64,000 nucleotides of DNA, taken from Inediibacterium massiliense (GTDB lineage Bacteria > Bacillota > Clostridia > Peptostreptococcales > Thermotaleaceae). Below the pieces are notes generated by a model, which ran no database searches, was not told the origin of the DNA, and was given only the letters and a program-made list of their open reading frames with translations. Numbering within the stretch: position 1 is the stretch's first letter; every line of letters begins with the position of its first letter. The stretch covers positions 1,359,695 to 1,423,694 of the forward strand of contig NZ_LN876587.1 in NCBI RefSeq assembly GCF_001282725.1, read 5' to 3'. The translations under genes and the position numbers were made by a program. This document shows positions 46,621 through 55,262 of this stretch, in pieces.

Positions 46621-46770
46621 TATGTACAAAGTCTGTCTCCTATGACTCTCTAGCTCACCATAACTCGCTCTAAATCATCCATATTATTATCACCTAAAGT
46701 ATCATCAAATATCTTTCTCACTTTAGCTAACCTCGTCAAGATATCCCTTTATATATCTTTATACCTTTTA

Positions 46771-46911
46771 TTTTATCATTTTATGATGAAAAGAAGAAAT
46801 ATTTAATTAGGAATGGTGCTTCAACTATTTTGATATGTTTTTAGATAAAAAATACATTAACTGAAGTTTATATAAATCTTTGATTGTCAAATGGAAAATG
46901 TTGTATAATAG
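46771..46911 (+). promoter_or_regulatory. S+P repeat, copy 7
   Basis: S hairpin with a base-pair change (TTTATCA / TGATGAA), GAATGGTGCTTCAACTATTT, a 45-base insertion, then TTGATT-18-TATAAT. Confidence 0.8.
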
Positions 46912-46970
46912 TAAGATAAAATAACATAGCTTTATATTATAAAGTAAGGACAATGAAAAGGAGGTATATG

Positions 46971-47065
46971 TATTGTTTTTATTTAATCTTGATAAAACTG
47001 CTTGGCAATTTATTAAAATATGAATTCAGTGAAGCCTTTTGCTCATCATCCTTTTTTACTCGCAA
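46971..47065 (+). other. Possible empty cassette
   Basis: Behind the copy-7 promoter: AAAAGGAGGTATATG start, a 35-codon frame running straight into a B terminator remnant (AAAATATGAATTCAGTGAAG, compare ATATGAACTGAGGGAAG). No gene is left between promoter and terminator modules. Confidence 0.55.
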
Positions 47066-47185
47066 AATTAGGTAATTCTTATATTAGATGGTAATATAAT
47101 ATTTGATCTAATTTCAAATTTATGGTAGAATTTTATTCATAATTTTACAAATCCCACTACATCTAACAAGGAGATTTTAAATGAT

Positions 47186-47629
47186 ATGGAAGTCAAAATT
47201 ATAGAGAACAATAAAAAAGATTTTTTAGATTTGTTGCTTTTAGGTGATGAACAAGAAAGTATGATCGATAAATACTTGCATAGAGGAAAATTGTTTGCAT
47301 TATATGACAAAGACTTAAAAAGTGCCTGTGTTGTAACAAAAGAAAACAATCATGAATACGAGCTCAAAAATTTAGCTACATATGAAAATTATCAAAGACA
47401 AGGATATGGAAGTATCTTGGTAAAGTATATATTTGAGTACTATAAAGACAAATGCAAGACGATGTTTGTAGGCACTGGAGACACTCCTATGACAATTCCA
47501 TTTTATGAATATTGCGGATTCAAGCTTTCTCATACAGTAAAAAATTTTTTCATTGATAATTATGATCATCCTATTTTTGAAAATGGCATTCAGCTTATTG
47601 ATATGATTTATCTAAGAAAGGATTTCTGA
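47186..47629 (+). CDS. GNAT family N-acetyltransferase
   Basis: 147 residues: [20 protein letters not shown] (acetyl-CoA motif), [15 protein letters not shown]. Typical of a clostridial stand-alone acetyltransferase. A B hairpin lies 42 bases after the stop. Confidence 0.9.
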   Translation: MEVKIIENNKKDFLDLLLLGDEQESMIDKYLHRGKLFALYDKDLKSACVVTKENNHEYELKNLATYENYQRQGYGSILVKYIFEYYKDKCKTMFVGTGDTPMTIPFYEYCGFKLSHTVKNFFIDNYDHPIFENGIQLIDMIYLRKDF

Positions 47630-47670
47630 GAATTATAAACATAAATTATTTGATTAATGTAGTAAATCAT

Positions 47671-47697
47671 ATTCTTATTTTACGCAACAGTAAAAAA
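47671..47697 (+). repeat. B repeat (hairpin half)
   Basis: TTCTTATTTTACGCAACAG then TAAAAAATT. Confidence 0.7.
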
Positions 47698-47727
47698 TTA
47701 TATAACAAATCAAAAGTGAGGTAATAT

Positions 47728-48393
47728 ATGAAGAAAAATAAAAATATCATAATGATTATTTTTGTATATGTAATTCTATTGATTATTGGATTTATATTTA
47801 ATCATGTTAAAATTCCTATAAGCAATAACGGAATTATTTTTATTTCTTATTTAATTAATGTATCTATTATTATTTTCATGGTAATAAAAATAGACAAAGA
47901 GTCATTGCAGGTAGTCGGATTCACAAAAATTTCAATATTAGATATTACTGGAGGATTCATTTTAGGGATAGTTTTATATCTAATGCAAATACTTCCACCG
48001 ATATTTTTTATGCATATAGATATCAGCTCATTTGGAAATCAGCCAAATTTTACAGCTATCCTATTACGCTTTCTATTTTTAGCTATTACAGTCGGGTTAG
48101 GAGAAGAACTGGTTTATAGGGGTTACTTTTTACACAAACTCGAAAATGTGTTTTCTTCTCAATTATTAGTAGTATGTTTGAATTGTATGTTATTTTATGG
48201 TAGCCATCTTACAAAGATTTTTCAATTTAATATAACAGAGGTTTACAGTACATTTCTTACTACAATACTGCTTTGTACATATTTTTATTTATCCAAGAAA
48301 AGAAGCATTATTCCTTTAATTATTGCTCATGCTGTATTAGATACTTTAATGGGCAAAGCTGGTTTTTCAATTTTAAACTTATTGATGAAATAA
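47728..48393 (+). CDS. CPBP family intramembrane metalloprotease
   Basis: 221 residues, about seven membrane helices. Conserved motifs: GLGEELVYRGYF (EExxxR), FYGSHL, PLIIAHAVLDTLMG. This family (Rce1-like) often handles peptides or bacteriocin immunity. The next GNAT gene follows after 20 bases, so they are cotranscribed. Confidence 0.9.
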   Translation: MKKNKNIIMIIFVYVILLIIGFIFNHVKIPISNNGIIFISYLINVSIIIFMVIKIDKESLQVVGFTKISILDITGGFILGIVLYLMQILPPIFFMHIDISSFGNQPNFTAILLRFLFLAITVGLGEELVYRGYFLHKLENVFSSQLLVVCLNCMLFYGSHLTKIFQFNITEVYSTFLTTILLCTYFYLSKKRSIIPLIIAHAVLDTLMGKAGFSILNLLMK

Positions 48394-48413
48394 TAAAGGG
48401 AGGTTTATCATTT

Positions 48414-48914
48414 ATGAAATCTATCCCAGATAATAAAGATCATTCTATTGAGTTTATCCATATCACTAGACAAGATATGATAAAACAAGTCAGACAACTT
48501 TTTTTGGAATATGCACAATCACTAAAAATAGATCTTGCTTTTCAAGATTTCGAATCAGAGGTTAAAACACTACCAGGAAAATATAGTCCTCCTGATGGAA
48601 CTTTGATATTAGGATTGTCTGATGGTAAAGTGGCAGGATGCATTGCTCTTCGCAAGATTTCTAAAGAAATATGTGAAATGAAAAGACTATATGTTCGTGA
48701 TGCTTATAGAGGAATAGGAATTGGTCAAATGCTTATTGCTACGATCATTCAAGAAGCCTCAAAACTTAATTATCATTATATTAGACTTGATACTCTTCCA
48801 ATGATGAAAAAAGCACAAGCCTTATACACATCATTCGGATTTTATGATATTGAACCCTATGTATACAATCCTATTAAAGGAACAAGATTTATGGAGTTGA
48901 AATTAAACGACTAA
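48414..48914 (+). CDS. GNAT family N-acetyltransferase
   Basis: 166 residues; start chosen at the ATG behind GGGAGG rather than an upstream in-frame start. EMKRLYVRDAYRGIGIGQML is the acetyl-CoA motif; AQALYTSFGFYDIEPY motif B. Same operon as the CPBP gene. Confidence 0.9.
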   Translation: MKSIPDNKDHSIEFIHITRQDMIKQVRQLFLEYAQSLKIDLAFQDFESEVKTLPGKYSPPDGTLILGLSDGKVAGCIALRKISKEICEMKRLYVRDAYRGIGIGQMLIATIIQEASKLNYHYIRLDTLPMMKKAQALYTSFGFYDIEPYVYNPIKGTRFMELKLND

Positions 48915-49007
48915 TTCTTATTCTCTAAAATAAAACAAATTTGACTACTTCTAGACAAATATTATCAATATCTCATACCAAAATATATCCTTGTTACATT
49001 TTACACC

Positions 49008-49127
49008 TATTTTATCCTCTGATGACGAAAAATTTTTTTAAATCTTATGTTTCAATTTTCTCAAACATATAAACTACTTAGTCGTATGAGAGTATTTATT
49101 TGACTTTTATTTTTCCTTTGTTATAAT
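49008..49127 (+). promoter_or_regulatory. Weak S remnant and antiporter promoter
   Basis: TATTTTATCCTCTGATGACG resembles the S hairpin. At 49100-49127 TTGACT and TATAAT are 16 bases apart, about 130 bases before the antiporter. The rest of the 48915-49259 gap is featureless. Confidence 0.5.
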
Positions 49128-49259
49128 GATATTCAATCCAACATATTGAATAATTTCAAATATTTTCAATTTGTGTAGAGAATGATAAATTTATGAATAT
49201 ATGTTCAAATCATTTAATCTATCACAAAATAAATATATAATCCAGAGGAGAATCTAAAA

Positions 49260-50465
49260 ATGAATGCTTTGTATTATGTATCCATCATCTTAATAGCCGG
49301 TATGATCATGGCTAGAATTGTATCCAAACTAAATTTGCCCTATGTAACTGGATATCTATTAGGAGGAATTATTATAGGCCCTTCTTTTTTTAATTTAATC
49401 CCCATAAATATTTCTATTCAATTGTCCATCATCTCGGAAGTAGCATTAGGATTTATTGCATATAGCATAGGAAGTGCATTCAACATTACAGACATGAAAA
49501 AACTTGGAAAATCCATATTCTTAATCACATTACTAGAATCTATAGGTGGCGTTTTAGTAGTTTTTATAACTATGTTTTTCGTTTTTAAACAACCTCTATC
49601 CTTCAGTCTTATTTTATCATCTATTGCTGCTACTACAGCTCCAGCAGCAACTATCATGGTAATTAGACAATATAAAGCTAAAGGAAAACTTGTTAATACA
49701 CTATTACCTGTAGTAGCTATGGATGATGCTATAGGTATTATAATTTTTGGTACTATCGTATCCATCACCAAACAATTATCTAACACTGTCAATGATTTTT
49801 CTTTAACCCATGGATTACTTCCTCCAATTTGGGAAATTGTAACTACTTTAGTTTTAGGTATTATTATAGGATCTATATTGGTATTCCTTTCGCAAAAATC
49901 AAAGAATGGAGACGAACTATTAAGTATAGTAATTGCTGGGATTTGTTTATCCATAGGGATTGCAAAGTTATTAAATATATCTATTCTTCTTTTATGTATG
50001 GCTATCGGGGCTGTAATCAGCAATATTTCTCCTAACAATAAAAAAGTAATCACCATCGCTGACTATTTTACTCCTCCTATTTATATTATGTTTTTTACAT
50101 TAGCTGGAGTAGAATTAGATATAAAATTGATCAAATATGTAGGCATATTAGGAATAGGATATATCCTATCTAGGGTAACAGGAAAAATTATTGGATCATA
50201 CTTAGGTTGTAAATTATCAAATATGCCTAGAACAATACAAAAATATTTGGGATTTACTCTAATCCCTCAAGCAGGTGTTGCCATAGGATTATCTATGACT
50301 GCCCAATTAGATTTCCCACAGGTAGGAGCTAAAATAAGAACAATTATCCTTGGAGCAACTATTATATATGAACTCATAGGACCTTCTATTACTAAATATG
50401 CACTCATAAAATCAGGGGATATCACATTAAAAAATTCTAAAATTCAAACTGTTCAAGAGTTATAA
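49260..50465 (+). CDS. CPA2-type cation:proton antiporter
   Basis: 401 residues, 11-13 membrane segments; LPYVTGYLLGGIIIGPSFFN at the start and VVAMDDAIGIIIFGTIV in the core are typical of the KefB/NapA Na+(K+)/H+ antiporter family. No TrkA-N domain. Ends before a B-type terminator. Confidence 0.92.
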   Translation: MNALYYVSIILIAGMIMARIVSKLNLPYVTGYLLGGIIIGPSFFNLIPINISIQLSIISEVALGFIAYSIGSAFNITDMKKLGKSIFLITLLESIGGVLVVFITMFFVFKQPLSFSLILSSIAATTAPAATIMVIRQYKAKGKLVNTLLPVVAMDDAIGIIIFGTIVSITKQLSNTVNDFSLTHGLLPPIWEIVTTLVLGIIIGSILVFLSQKSKNGDELLSIVIAGICLSIGIAKLLNISILLLCMAIGAVISNISPNNKKVITIADYFTPPIYIMFFTLAGVELDIKLIKYVGILGIGYILSRVTGKIIGSYLGCKLSNMPRTIQKYLGFTLIPQAGVAIGLSMTAQLDFPQVGAKIRTIILGATIIYELIGPSITKYALIKSGDITLKNSKIQTVQEL

Positions 50466-50473
50466 TTCCATAA

Positions 50474-50510
50474 CGAAGGAAGTCCTCTTGGACTTCCCGT
50501 TCTTTTTTTC
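50474..50510 (+). terminator. Terminator of the antiporter gene (B-like)
   Basis: GGAAGTCC / GGACTTCC stem with a T7 run; same stem as the B element terminators (AGGGAAGTCC / GGACTTCCCT). Confidence 0.85.
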
Positions 50511-50527
50511 ATTCAATGAGTAAAATT

Positions 50528-51118
50528 TTATTTGTGATTATAGATTTCCATTTGATCATTCACATATGCTTCACAAGAACGCATAGCCAAAATTGTTTCT
50601 TCAAGTAATTTATTTAACTCCCAACCAAGCATATCTGCACCTTGTTTAATGACATCTCGTGAACATCCTGATGCAAATTTTTTATCCTTAAACTTTTTCT
50701 TGAGACTTGAAAGCTCCATATCCATAACACTTTTAGATGGACGCATTTTTGCAGCTGCACCAATCAATCCAGTAAGTTCATCTACCGCAAATAACACTTT
50801 TTCCATTTGATGCTCTGGTTTAGGTTGTTGTTCTAGACAAAGTCCATACCCATGACTGGCTACTGCTCTTATTAATCTTTCATCAATACCATGTTCTCTC
50901 ATAATCTCTTGGGTTTTACTGCAATGTTGTTTAGGATACATTTCAAAATCCAAATCATGCAGCAACCCAACTATAGCCCAAAAGTCTGCTTCCTCTCCAT
51001 ATCCCAATTTTTCTGCGAAATAATTCATAGTCCCTTCAACTGTTAAAGCATGTTGAATATGAAATGCCTCTTTGTTGTATTCAGTAAGTAAATTCCATGC
51101 TTTCTCTCTTGTAATCAT
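50528..51118 (-). CDS. HD domain hydrolase
   Basis: 196 residues from the ATG behind AAAGGAGGATATTATT. HALTVEGTMNYFAEKL, VGLLHDLDFE (HD), and a later H (VASHGYGL) form a metal site. Widespread clostridial family of unknown substrate. Confidence 0.88.
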   Translation of the reverse strand: MITREKAWNLLTEYNKEAFHIQHALTVEGTMNYFAEKLGYGEEADFWAIVGLLHDLDFEMYPKQHCSKTQEIMREHGIDERLIRAVASHGYGLCLEQQPKPEHQMEKVLFAVDELTGLIGAAAKMRPSKSVMDMELSSLKKKFKDKKFASGCSRDVIKQGADMLGWELNKLLEETILAMRSCEAYVNDQMEIYNHK

Positions 51119-51240
51119 AATAATATCCTCCTTTAAAAAACATAATATAAGAATCAATATGTACTTCTCTAATTTATCTTACTATGGTTTCATAAATACT
51201 TTTCATTATTCTTGTATGATTGAAATCGTTAAGATATAAT

Positions 51241-51294
51241 AATTAACAAAAGTAAAATATATTTTACGTTAATTATATTTTACTTTTGTTAATT
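51241..51294. promoter_or_regulatory. Perfect 21-bp inverted repeat (likely operator)
   Basis: Arms 51241-51261 and 51274-51294 are exact reverse complements (AATTAACAAAAGTAAAATATA) around a 12-base centre. The left arm overlaps a second perfect palindrome, GTAAAATATATTTTAC. It lies 37 bases before the XRE-cupin gene, probably its autoregulatory site. Confidence 0.75.
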
Positions 51295-51330
51295 ATAATT
51301 GTCAATATAATTATAGGAGGTTATACCCTA

Positions 51331-51882
51331 ATGAATATAAACTCTATTATTGCAGAAAACCTCAAAACACTTCGTACCAAACGAAATTTAAGTTTAGGTC
51401 AACTTGCTGAATTATCTAATGTCAGTAAAGTTATGCTATCTCAAATTGAAAAAGGTGAAACAAATCCAACGATAAACACTTTATGGAAAATAGCAAACGG
51501 ATTGAAAGTTCCTTATACTTCATTACTTGAACAAAAGGAACATAATACTTACATTATACAAAAAGACCATATTAAAGCTCAAATGGCTGAAGAAGATCAT
51601 TATCGAGTATATTGTTATTATACGAATACACCCTATCGCAATTTTGAACTTTTTCAAATCGAATTGGATGAAAACTACTCCTACAAATCTGTAGGTCATT
51701 CTAAAAAATCAGAAGAATATATTATATTATTAGAAGGTGAATTAACGTTAAAAGTAAATAATCAAACTTATAAACTACAACCTAATGATTCAATAAGTTT
51801 TCTAGCATCTAACCCCCATACATATGTAAATAGTGGAAAGGGAACTTTAAAAGCTACAATCATAAATTTTTATCCTGTCTAA
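51331..51882 (+). CDS. XRE-cupin transcriptional regulator
   Basis: 183 residues; start at the ATG behind ATAGGAGGTTATACCCTA. N-terminal helix-turn-helix (LKTLRTKRNLSLGQLAELS, MLSQIEKGETNPTI), C-terminal cupin (EEYIILLEGELTLKVNNQTY). This family controls transporter or amino-acid genes; here a GNAT gene follows after 44 bases. Confidence 0.93.
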   Translation: MNINSIIAENLKTLRTKRNLSLGQLAELSNVSKVMLSQIEKGETNPTINTLWKIANGLKVPYTSLLEQKEHNTYIIQKDHIKAQMAEEDHYRVYCYYTNTPYRNFELFQIELDENYSYKSVGHSKKSEEYIILLEGELTLKVNNQTYKLQPNDSISFLASNPHTYVNSGKGTLKATIINFYPV

Positions 51883-51926
51883 TCATAAAAATGATTTACA
51901 TTTTATAAAAAAAGGAGGGCTAAAAA

Positions 51927-52391
51927 ATGAAAATTAAGATTGCTACACAAAATAATATAGACGATATTTGTATGTTATATCAAGAGTTATTTTCAGATAT
52001 GGCAATTTTACAACCTACATTCTTTCAAAGTGCGCACCAAAACAAACTATTTGTACAAAATATTATTATGAGTCCAAACTCAGATATTTTAATAGCAGTC
52101 GATCACCATGAAACCCTTGTAGGCTTTGCTCTTATTCAAGAACTAGAAACGCCACCTTTTAATTGCTTTGTCAACCATCATTATGCCTATTTAATGGATA
52201 TCATTATAGCAAGTACTCATCGTAATAAAGGGATTGGCTCATCTTTAATAAACGAAGTAAAAACATGGGCGCAAAGTCGAAATTTAGATTATATAGAGTT
52301 GAATGTTTTAACAAAAAATGTTAGTGCTATCAAATTATATGAAAAACATAAATTTAAAAATGTAATACAAACTATGCGATATACATTATAA
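51927..52391 (+). CDS. GNAT family N-acetyltransferase
   Basis: 154 residues: LMDIIIASTHRNKGIGSSLI (acetyl-CoA motif), NVSAIKLYEKHKFKNVIQTM. ATG behind AAAGGAGGG. Probably controlled by the XRE-cupin regulator. Confidence 0.92.
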   Translation: MKIKIATQNNIDDICMLYQELFSDMAILQPTFFQSAHQNKLFVQNIIMSPNSDILIAVDHHETLVGFALIQELETPPFNCFVNHHYAYLMDIIIASTHRNKGIGSSLINEVKTWAQSRNLDYIELNVLTKNVSAIKLYEKHKFKNVIQTMRYTL

Positions 52392-52532
52392 ATATAATTT
52401 CTATAATTATAGTTTATACAAGTTTTTAAATTGAACCCAACAATGTTTTCTTGCTTATCTAAAAATATTCATAAGTAAATACATAATATAAATGATATAT
52501 TTAGCCATAATTTCACCAAATACATTCATATT

Positions 52533-52556
52533 GGAAAAAGAGAGCTTATGCTCCCT
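52533..52556 (-). terminator. Terminator of the 52-aa gene
   Basis: GGGAGC / GCTCTC stem (minus strand) and T5 run. Confidence 0.75.
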
Positions 52557-52559
52557 TAA

Positions 52560-52718
52560 CTACTTTTTGTCTTTGTTTGTTGGATTGATAATAATTATTT
52601 TATCTTCAATATCATCTAGATCATCATGATCTATCCTTGTGTTATTTCGTTTTGTATTATAAATCTCTCCATATTCACCTTCTAGACATTTCATTGAAGA
52701 TTTTTCATTTTTACTCAT
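52560..52718 (-). CDS. Small acidic hypothetical protein (52 aa)
   Basis: MSKNEKSSMKCLEGEYGEIY, RIDHDDLDDIEDKIIIINPT. GAGGTGATGAG precedes the ATG and a terminator follows. Its place beside a spore-protein gene suggests sporulation, which is inference only. Confidence 0.6.
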   Translation of the reverse strand: MSKNEKSSMKCLEGEYGEIYNTKRNNTRIDHDDLDDIEDKIIIINPTNKDKK

Positions 52719-52844
52719 CTCATCACCTCGTTATTAGTATTTCGTACAGGTGATGATGATATACATATCCAATATACTTAACATATTTATTTTCTTTTTA
52801 CACATCCTATATAATACACACAATTACAAAAGGAGTGAAAAACA

Positions 52845-53030
52845 TTGTCTAAAAATAGACTCGTTGTTCCTGAAGCTCGTCAAGCTTTAGAACAATTCAA
52901 AATAGAATCCGCTCAAGAATTTGGTGTAAATGATCCAAAATCACTAGCTTCAAATCATACTGGATATATCGTAAGAAGATTAGTAGAAATGGGAGAAAAA
53001 CAATTAATCAACAATCATAAAAAACATTAG
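52845..53030 (+). CDS. Alpha/beta-type small acid-soluble spore protein
   Basis: 61 residues: NRLVVPEARQALEQFKIESA, QEFGVND (GPR protease site EFGV) and SNHTGYIVRRLVEMGEKQL. These proteins coat spore DNA. TTG start behind AAAGGAGTG. Slightly shorter than usual. Confidence 0.92.
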   Translation: MSKNRLVVPEARQALEQFKIESAQEFGVNDPKSLASNHTGYIVRRLVEMGEKQLINNHKKH

Positions 53031-53079
53031 TGCTATAACAGGAGTTTTATAAGACTCCTGTTTCAATATATAAAGTAAC

Positions 53080-53830
53080 CTATTCCATTAATATATCTAA
53101 CATTTTTTGAGTATGATTTAAAAAATCTTTCATAACTATATAATGTTCAGTCTCTTCATATTGAACTATTTGAAAACCTTTTTTTATCTCATAAATCACA
53201 GCATTGGGGTATGCCATAATAATAGGTGAATGAGTAGCTATAATAAATTGGCTTCCCTGCTCAACTAATTGATGCATCCTTGAGATCATAGTCATCTGTC
53301 TTGTAGGTGATAACGCAGCCTCTGGCTCATCTAAGATGTATATCCCTCTTCCTCTAAATTTATTTATAAATAAAGAAAGAAATGATTCTCCATGAGATTG
53401 CTCATGTAATGACTGTCCACCATAAAAATCAATAATTCTTGGTCCTCCTCCACCTTTATCTAATTCATCAATATTGGTAGCCACATTGTAAAAACTTTCT
53501 GATCTAAGAAAAAATCCATCTTTAGGTTTACTAGCTCCTTTAACCAATCTGATATAATTATGTAGCTCTGAATGTGTATCCATTGATGAAAAATTAAAGT
53601 TTTTTGTCCCCCCCTCTGGGTTAAAACCATATGCTGTCGCTATTGCTTCTAAGATCGTTGATTTTCCAGTTCCATTCTCCCCCTACAATGAATGTGACTT
53701 TAGGATGAAACTGTAATGTAGATAAATTACAAATAGCGCGCAGACAAAATGGATATTTATTAAAATTAGATATCTTGTCTCTCTGTAATTCTATACTTCT
53801 AATATACTGATTGATATTTCCAAAGTCCAT
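53080..53830 (-). pseudogene. AAA-type ATPase with single-base frameshift
   Basis: ATG at 53830 behind AGGGGGAG. First part: MDFGNINQYIRSIELQRDKI, FHPKVTFIVG, then at GTAGGGGGAGAATGG one extra G breaks the Walker A; with four Gs it reads VGENGTGKSTILEAIATAYG. The second part continues MDTHSELHNYIRLVKG, GIYILDEPEAALSPTRQM (Walker B), FIIATHSPIIMAYP. A family of short ABC-like ATPases of unknown role. The extra G could be real or a sequencing error. Confidence 0.8.
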
Positions 53831-53949
53831 AAAAGCTCCCCCTAAAATATAATCATACACTTCCTTATATTATAATACCTTCTTTACTCTATGTACAAAT
53901 CATACATTCTATCCACCTTTAAAAAATTCTTAATGCACAAGAAATAGCT

Positions 53950-53980
53950 TTTGATTCTCAAGTGGGAAATGTTATATAAT
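53950..53980 (+). promoter_or_regulatory. Weak P promoter copy
   Basis: TTGATTCTCAAGTGGGAAAT, GTTATATAATG: shortened match to the P module, upstream of the metallo-hydrolase gene. Confidence 0.5.
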
Positions 53981-54080
53981 GTAAAAAAGTCTTCTTTTAG
54001 AAGATTTATTAAGTAGCCTGTTTTGAAATACATAATAAAAATTATAACTCTTATTCTAATTCAACCAAGGAGGTAAAAAT

Positions 54081-54887
54081 GTGAAGCTAAAAGTTTTAGT
54101 AGACAACAATACCTACATTGATCAATATTATTGTGGAGAACCTGCTGTTTCGTATTATATTGAAGATGAGGATATCCGCTTACTATTAGATGTAGGCTAT
54201 TCTGATCTATTTCTAAAAAATTCTACTGCATTAGGTATAGATTTAGAAAGTATAAGCACTATTGTTATTTCCCATGGTCACGATGATCATACAAGAGGAT
54301 TAAAATATTATTTTGAACACAAGCCTAAAAATAATATTTCTATTATTGCTCATCCAGATGCATTTAAGGAAAAAGTAATAGACAACTTAAAAATTTGTTC
54401 TCCTATTTTACAGAAAGATCTAGAGAAAAAATGTAATCTAATTCTTTCAAAAGAACCTATAAAAATTAGCAAACACATCATATTTTTAGGAGAAATTCCT
54501 CAAATAAATGACTTTGAAAATAGAAAACCTATTGGTAAGCAAATTGTTGACAAAACTTTAGTTGATGATTATGTAATGGATGATACAGCCCTTGTATATA
54601 AAAGTGAAAATGGTATCTATATTGTTACAGGATGTTCTCACAGTGGAATATGCAATATAATAGAATATGCCAAAAAAGTATGTAAAGATCATCGGGTATT
54701 AGGTATTATAGGAGGGTTTCATTTATTTGAAATAAACAAACAAGTTAAAGAAACTATCCATTATCTAAAACAAAATAATGTAGAAGAATTATACCCTTGC
54801 CATTGTACTTCATTTACTGTTAAAGCAGAGATACATAAATCTTTGCCTGTAAAAGAAGTTGGTGTAGGTTTAGAAATAAATTGGTAA
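54081..54887 (+). CDS. MBL-fold metallo-hydrolase
   Basis: 268 residues; GTG start behind AAGGAGG. VISHGHDDHTRG (HxHxDH), a second site in TGCSHSGICNII and GGFHLF, late CHCTSF. Resembles MBL proteins annotated as methanopterin-synthesis-like phosphate synthases; substrate unknown. Confidence 0.9.
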   Translation: MKLKVLVDNNTYIDQYYCGEPAVSYYIEDEDIRLLLDVGYSDLFLKNSTALGIDLESISTIVISHGHDDHTRGLKYYFEHKPKNNISIIAHPDAFKEKVIDNLKICSPILQKDLEKKCNLILSKEPIKISKHIIFLGEIPQINDFENRKPIGKQIVDKTLVDDYVMDDTALVYKSENGIYIVTGCSHSGICNIIEYAKKVCKDHRVLGIIGGFHLFEINKQVKETIHYLKQNNVEELYPCHCTSFTVKAEIHKSLPVKEVGVGLEINW

Positions 54888-54958
54888 AAGTATGTTCTAT
54901 ATCGAATATGATTTTCTAGGAAATATATACTTTATTTGGATATAAATTTATTTTTTGT

Positions 54959-55116
54959 TTGACAAAGGAATCTAAAAAATGTTATATTAATAATACAATT
55001 ATATAAAGTATCCTTCAGGGTTGGGTGAAATTCCCTATCGGCGGTATAGCCCGCGAGCCGTAAGGCAGATTCGGTTAAATTCCGAAGCCGACAGTATAGT
55101 CTGGATGAAAGAAGGT
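54959..55116 (+). promoter_or_regulatory. FMN riboswitch (RFN element) with promoter
   Basis: TTGACA (54959) and TATATT form the promoter. From 55010 the RFN core is clear: ATCCTTCAGGGTTGGGTG, CGGCGGTATAGCCCGCGAGC, GGCAGATTCGGTTAAATTCC, GAAGCCGACAGTATAGTCTG and the closing GAAGG. With the terminator at 55164 it should switch ribB off when FMN is abundant. Confidence 0.97.
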
Positions 55117-55163
55117 GAATATATTATACATATTTTATTATGTATGTTTATTATGCTTTTTGA

Positions 55164-55193
55164 TCCCCTTAAGGTTGCTTAAGGGGATTTTTT
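55164..55193 (+). terminator. Riboswitch expression-platform terminator
   Basis: TCCCCTTAA / TTAAGGGGA stem and T6 run between riboswitch and ribB. Confidence 0.95.
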
Positions 55194-55262
55194 ATATGCA
55201 TACATTTTTAGAAAAACCAAGGTACTTTATGTAAAATTTATTATAATTTGGAGGAAATTTAA

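Noticed and set aside
19108-49045. CRISPR array
   Set aside because: The repeats are long, far apart, separated by genes, and lack regular spacers; no cas genes are present.
49418-50056. Long minus-strand frame inside the antiporter gene
   Set aside because: Antisense shadow of a clear membrane transporter, with no start signal.
22900-50500. Classical integron with attC sites
   Set aside because: No tyrosine integrase of the IntI type and no GTTRRRY/RYYYAAC core pair in the repeats; the hairpins are much shorter than attC.
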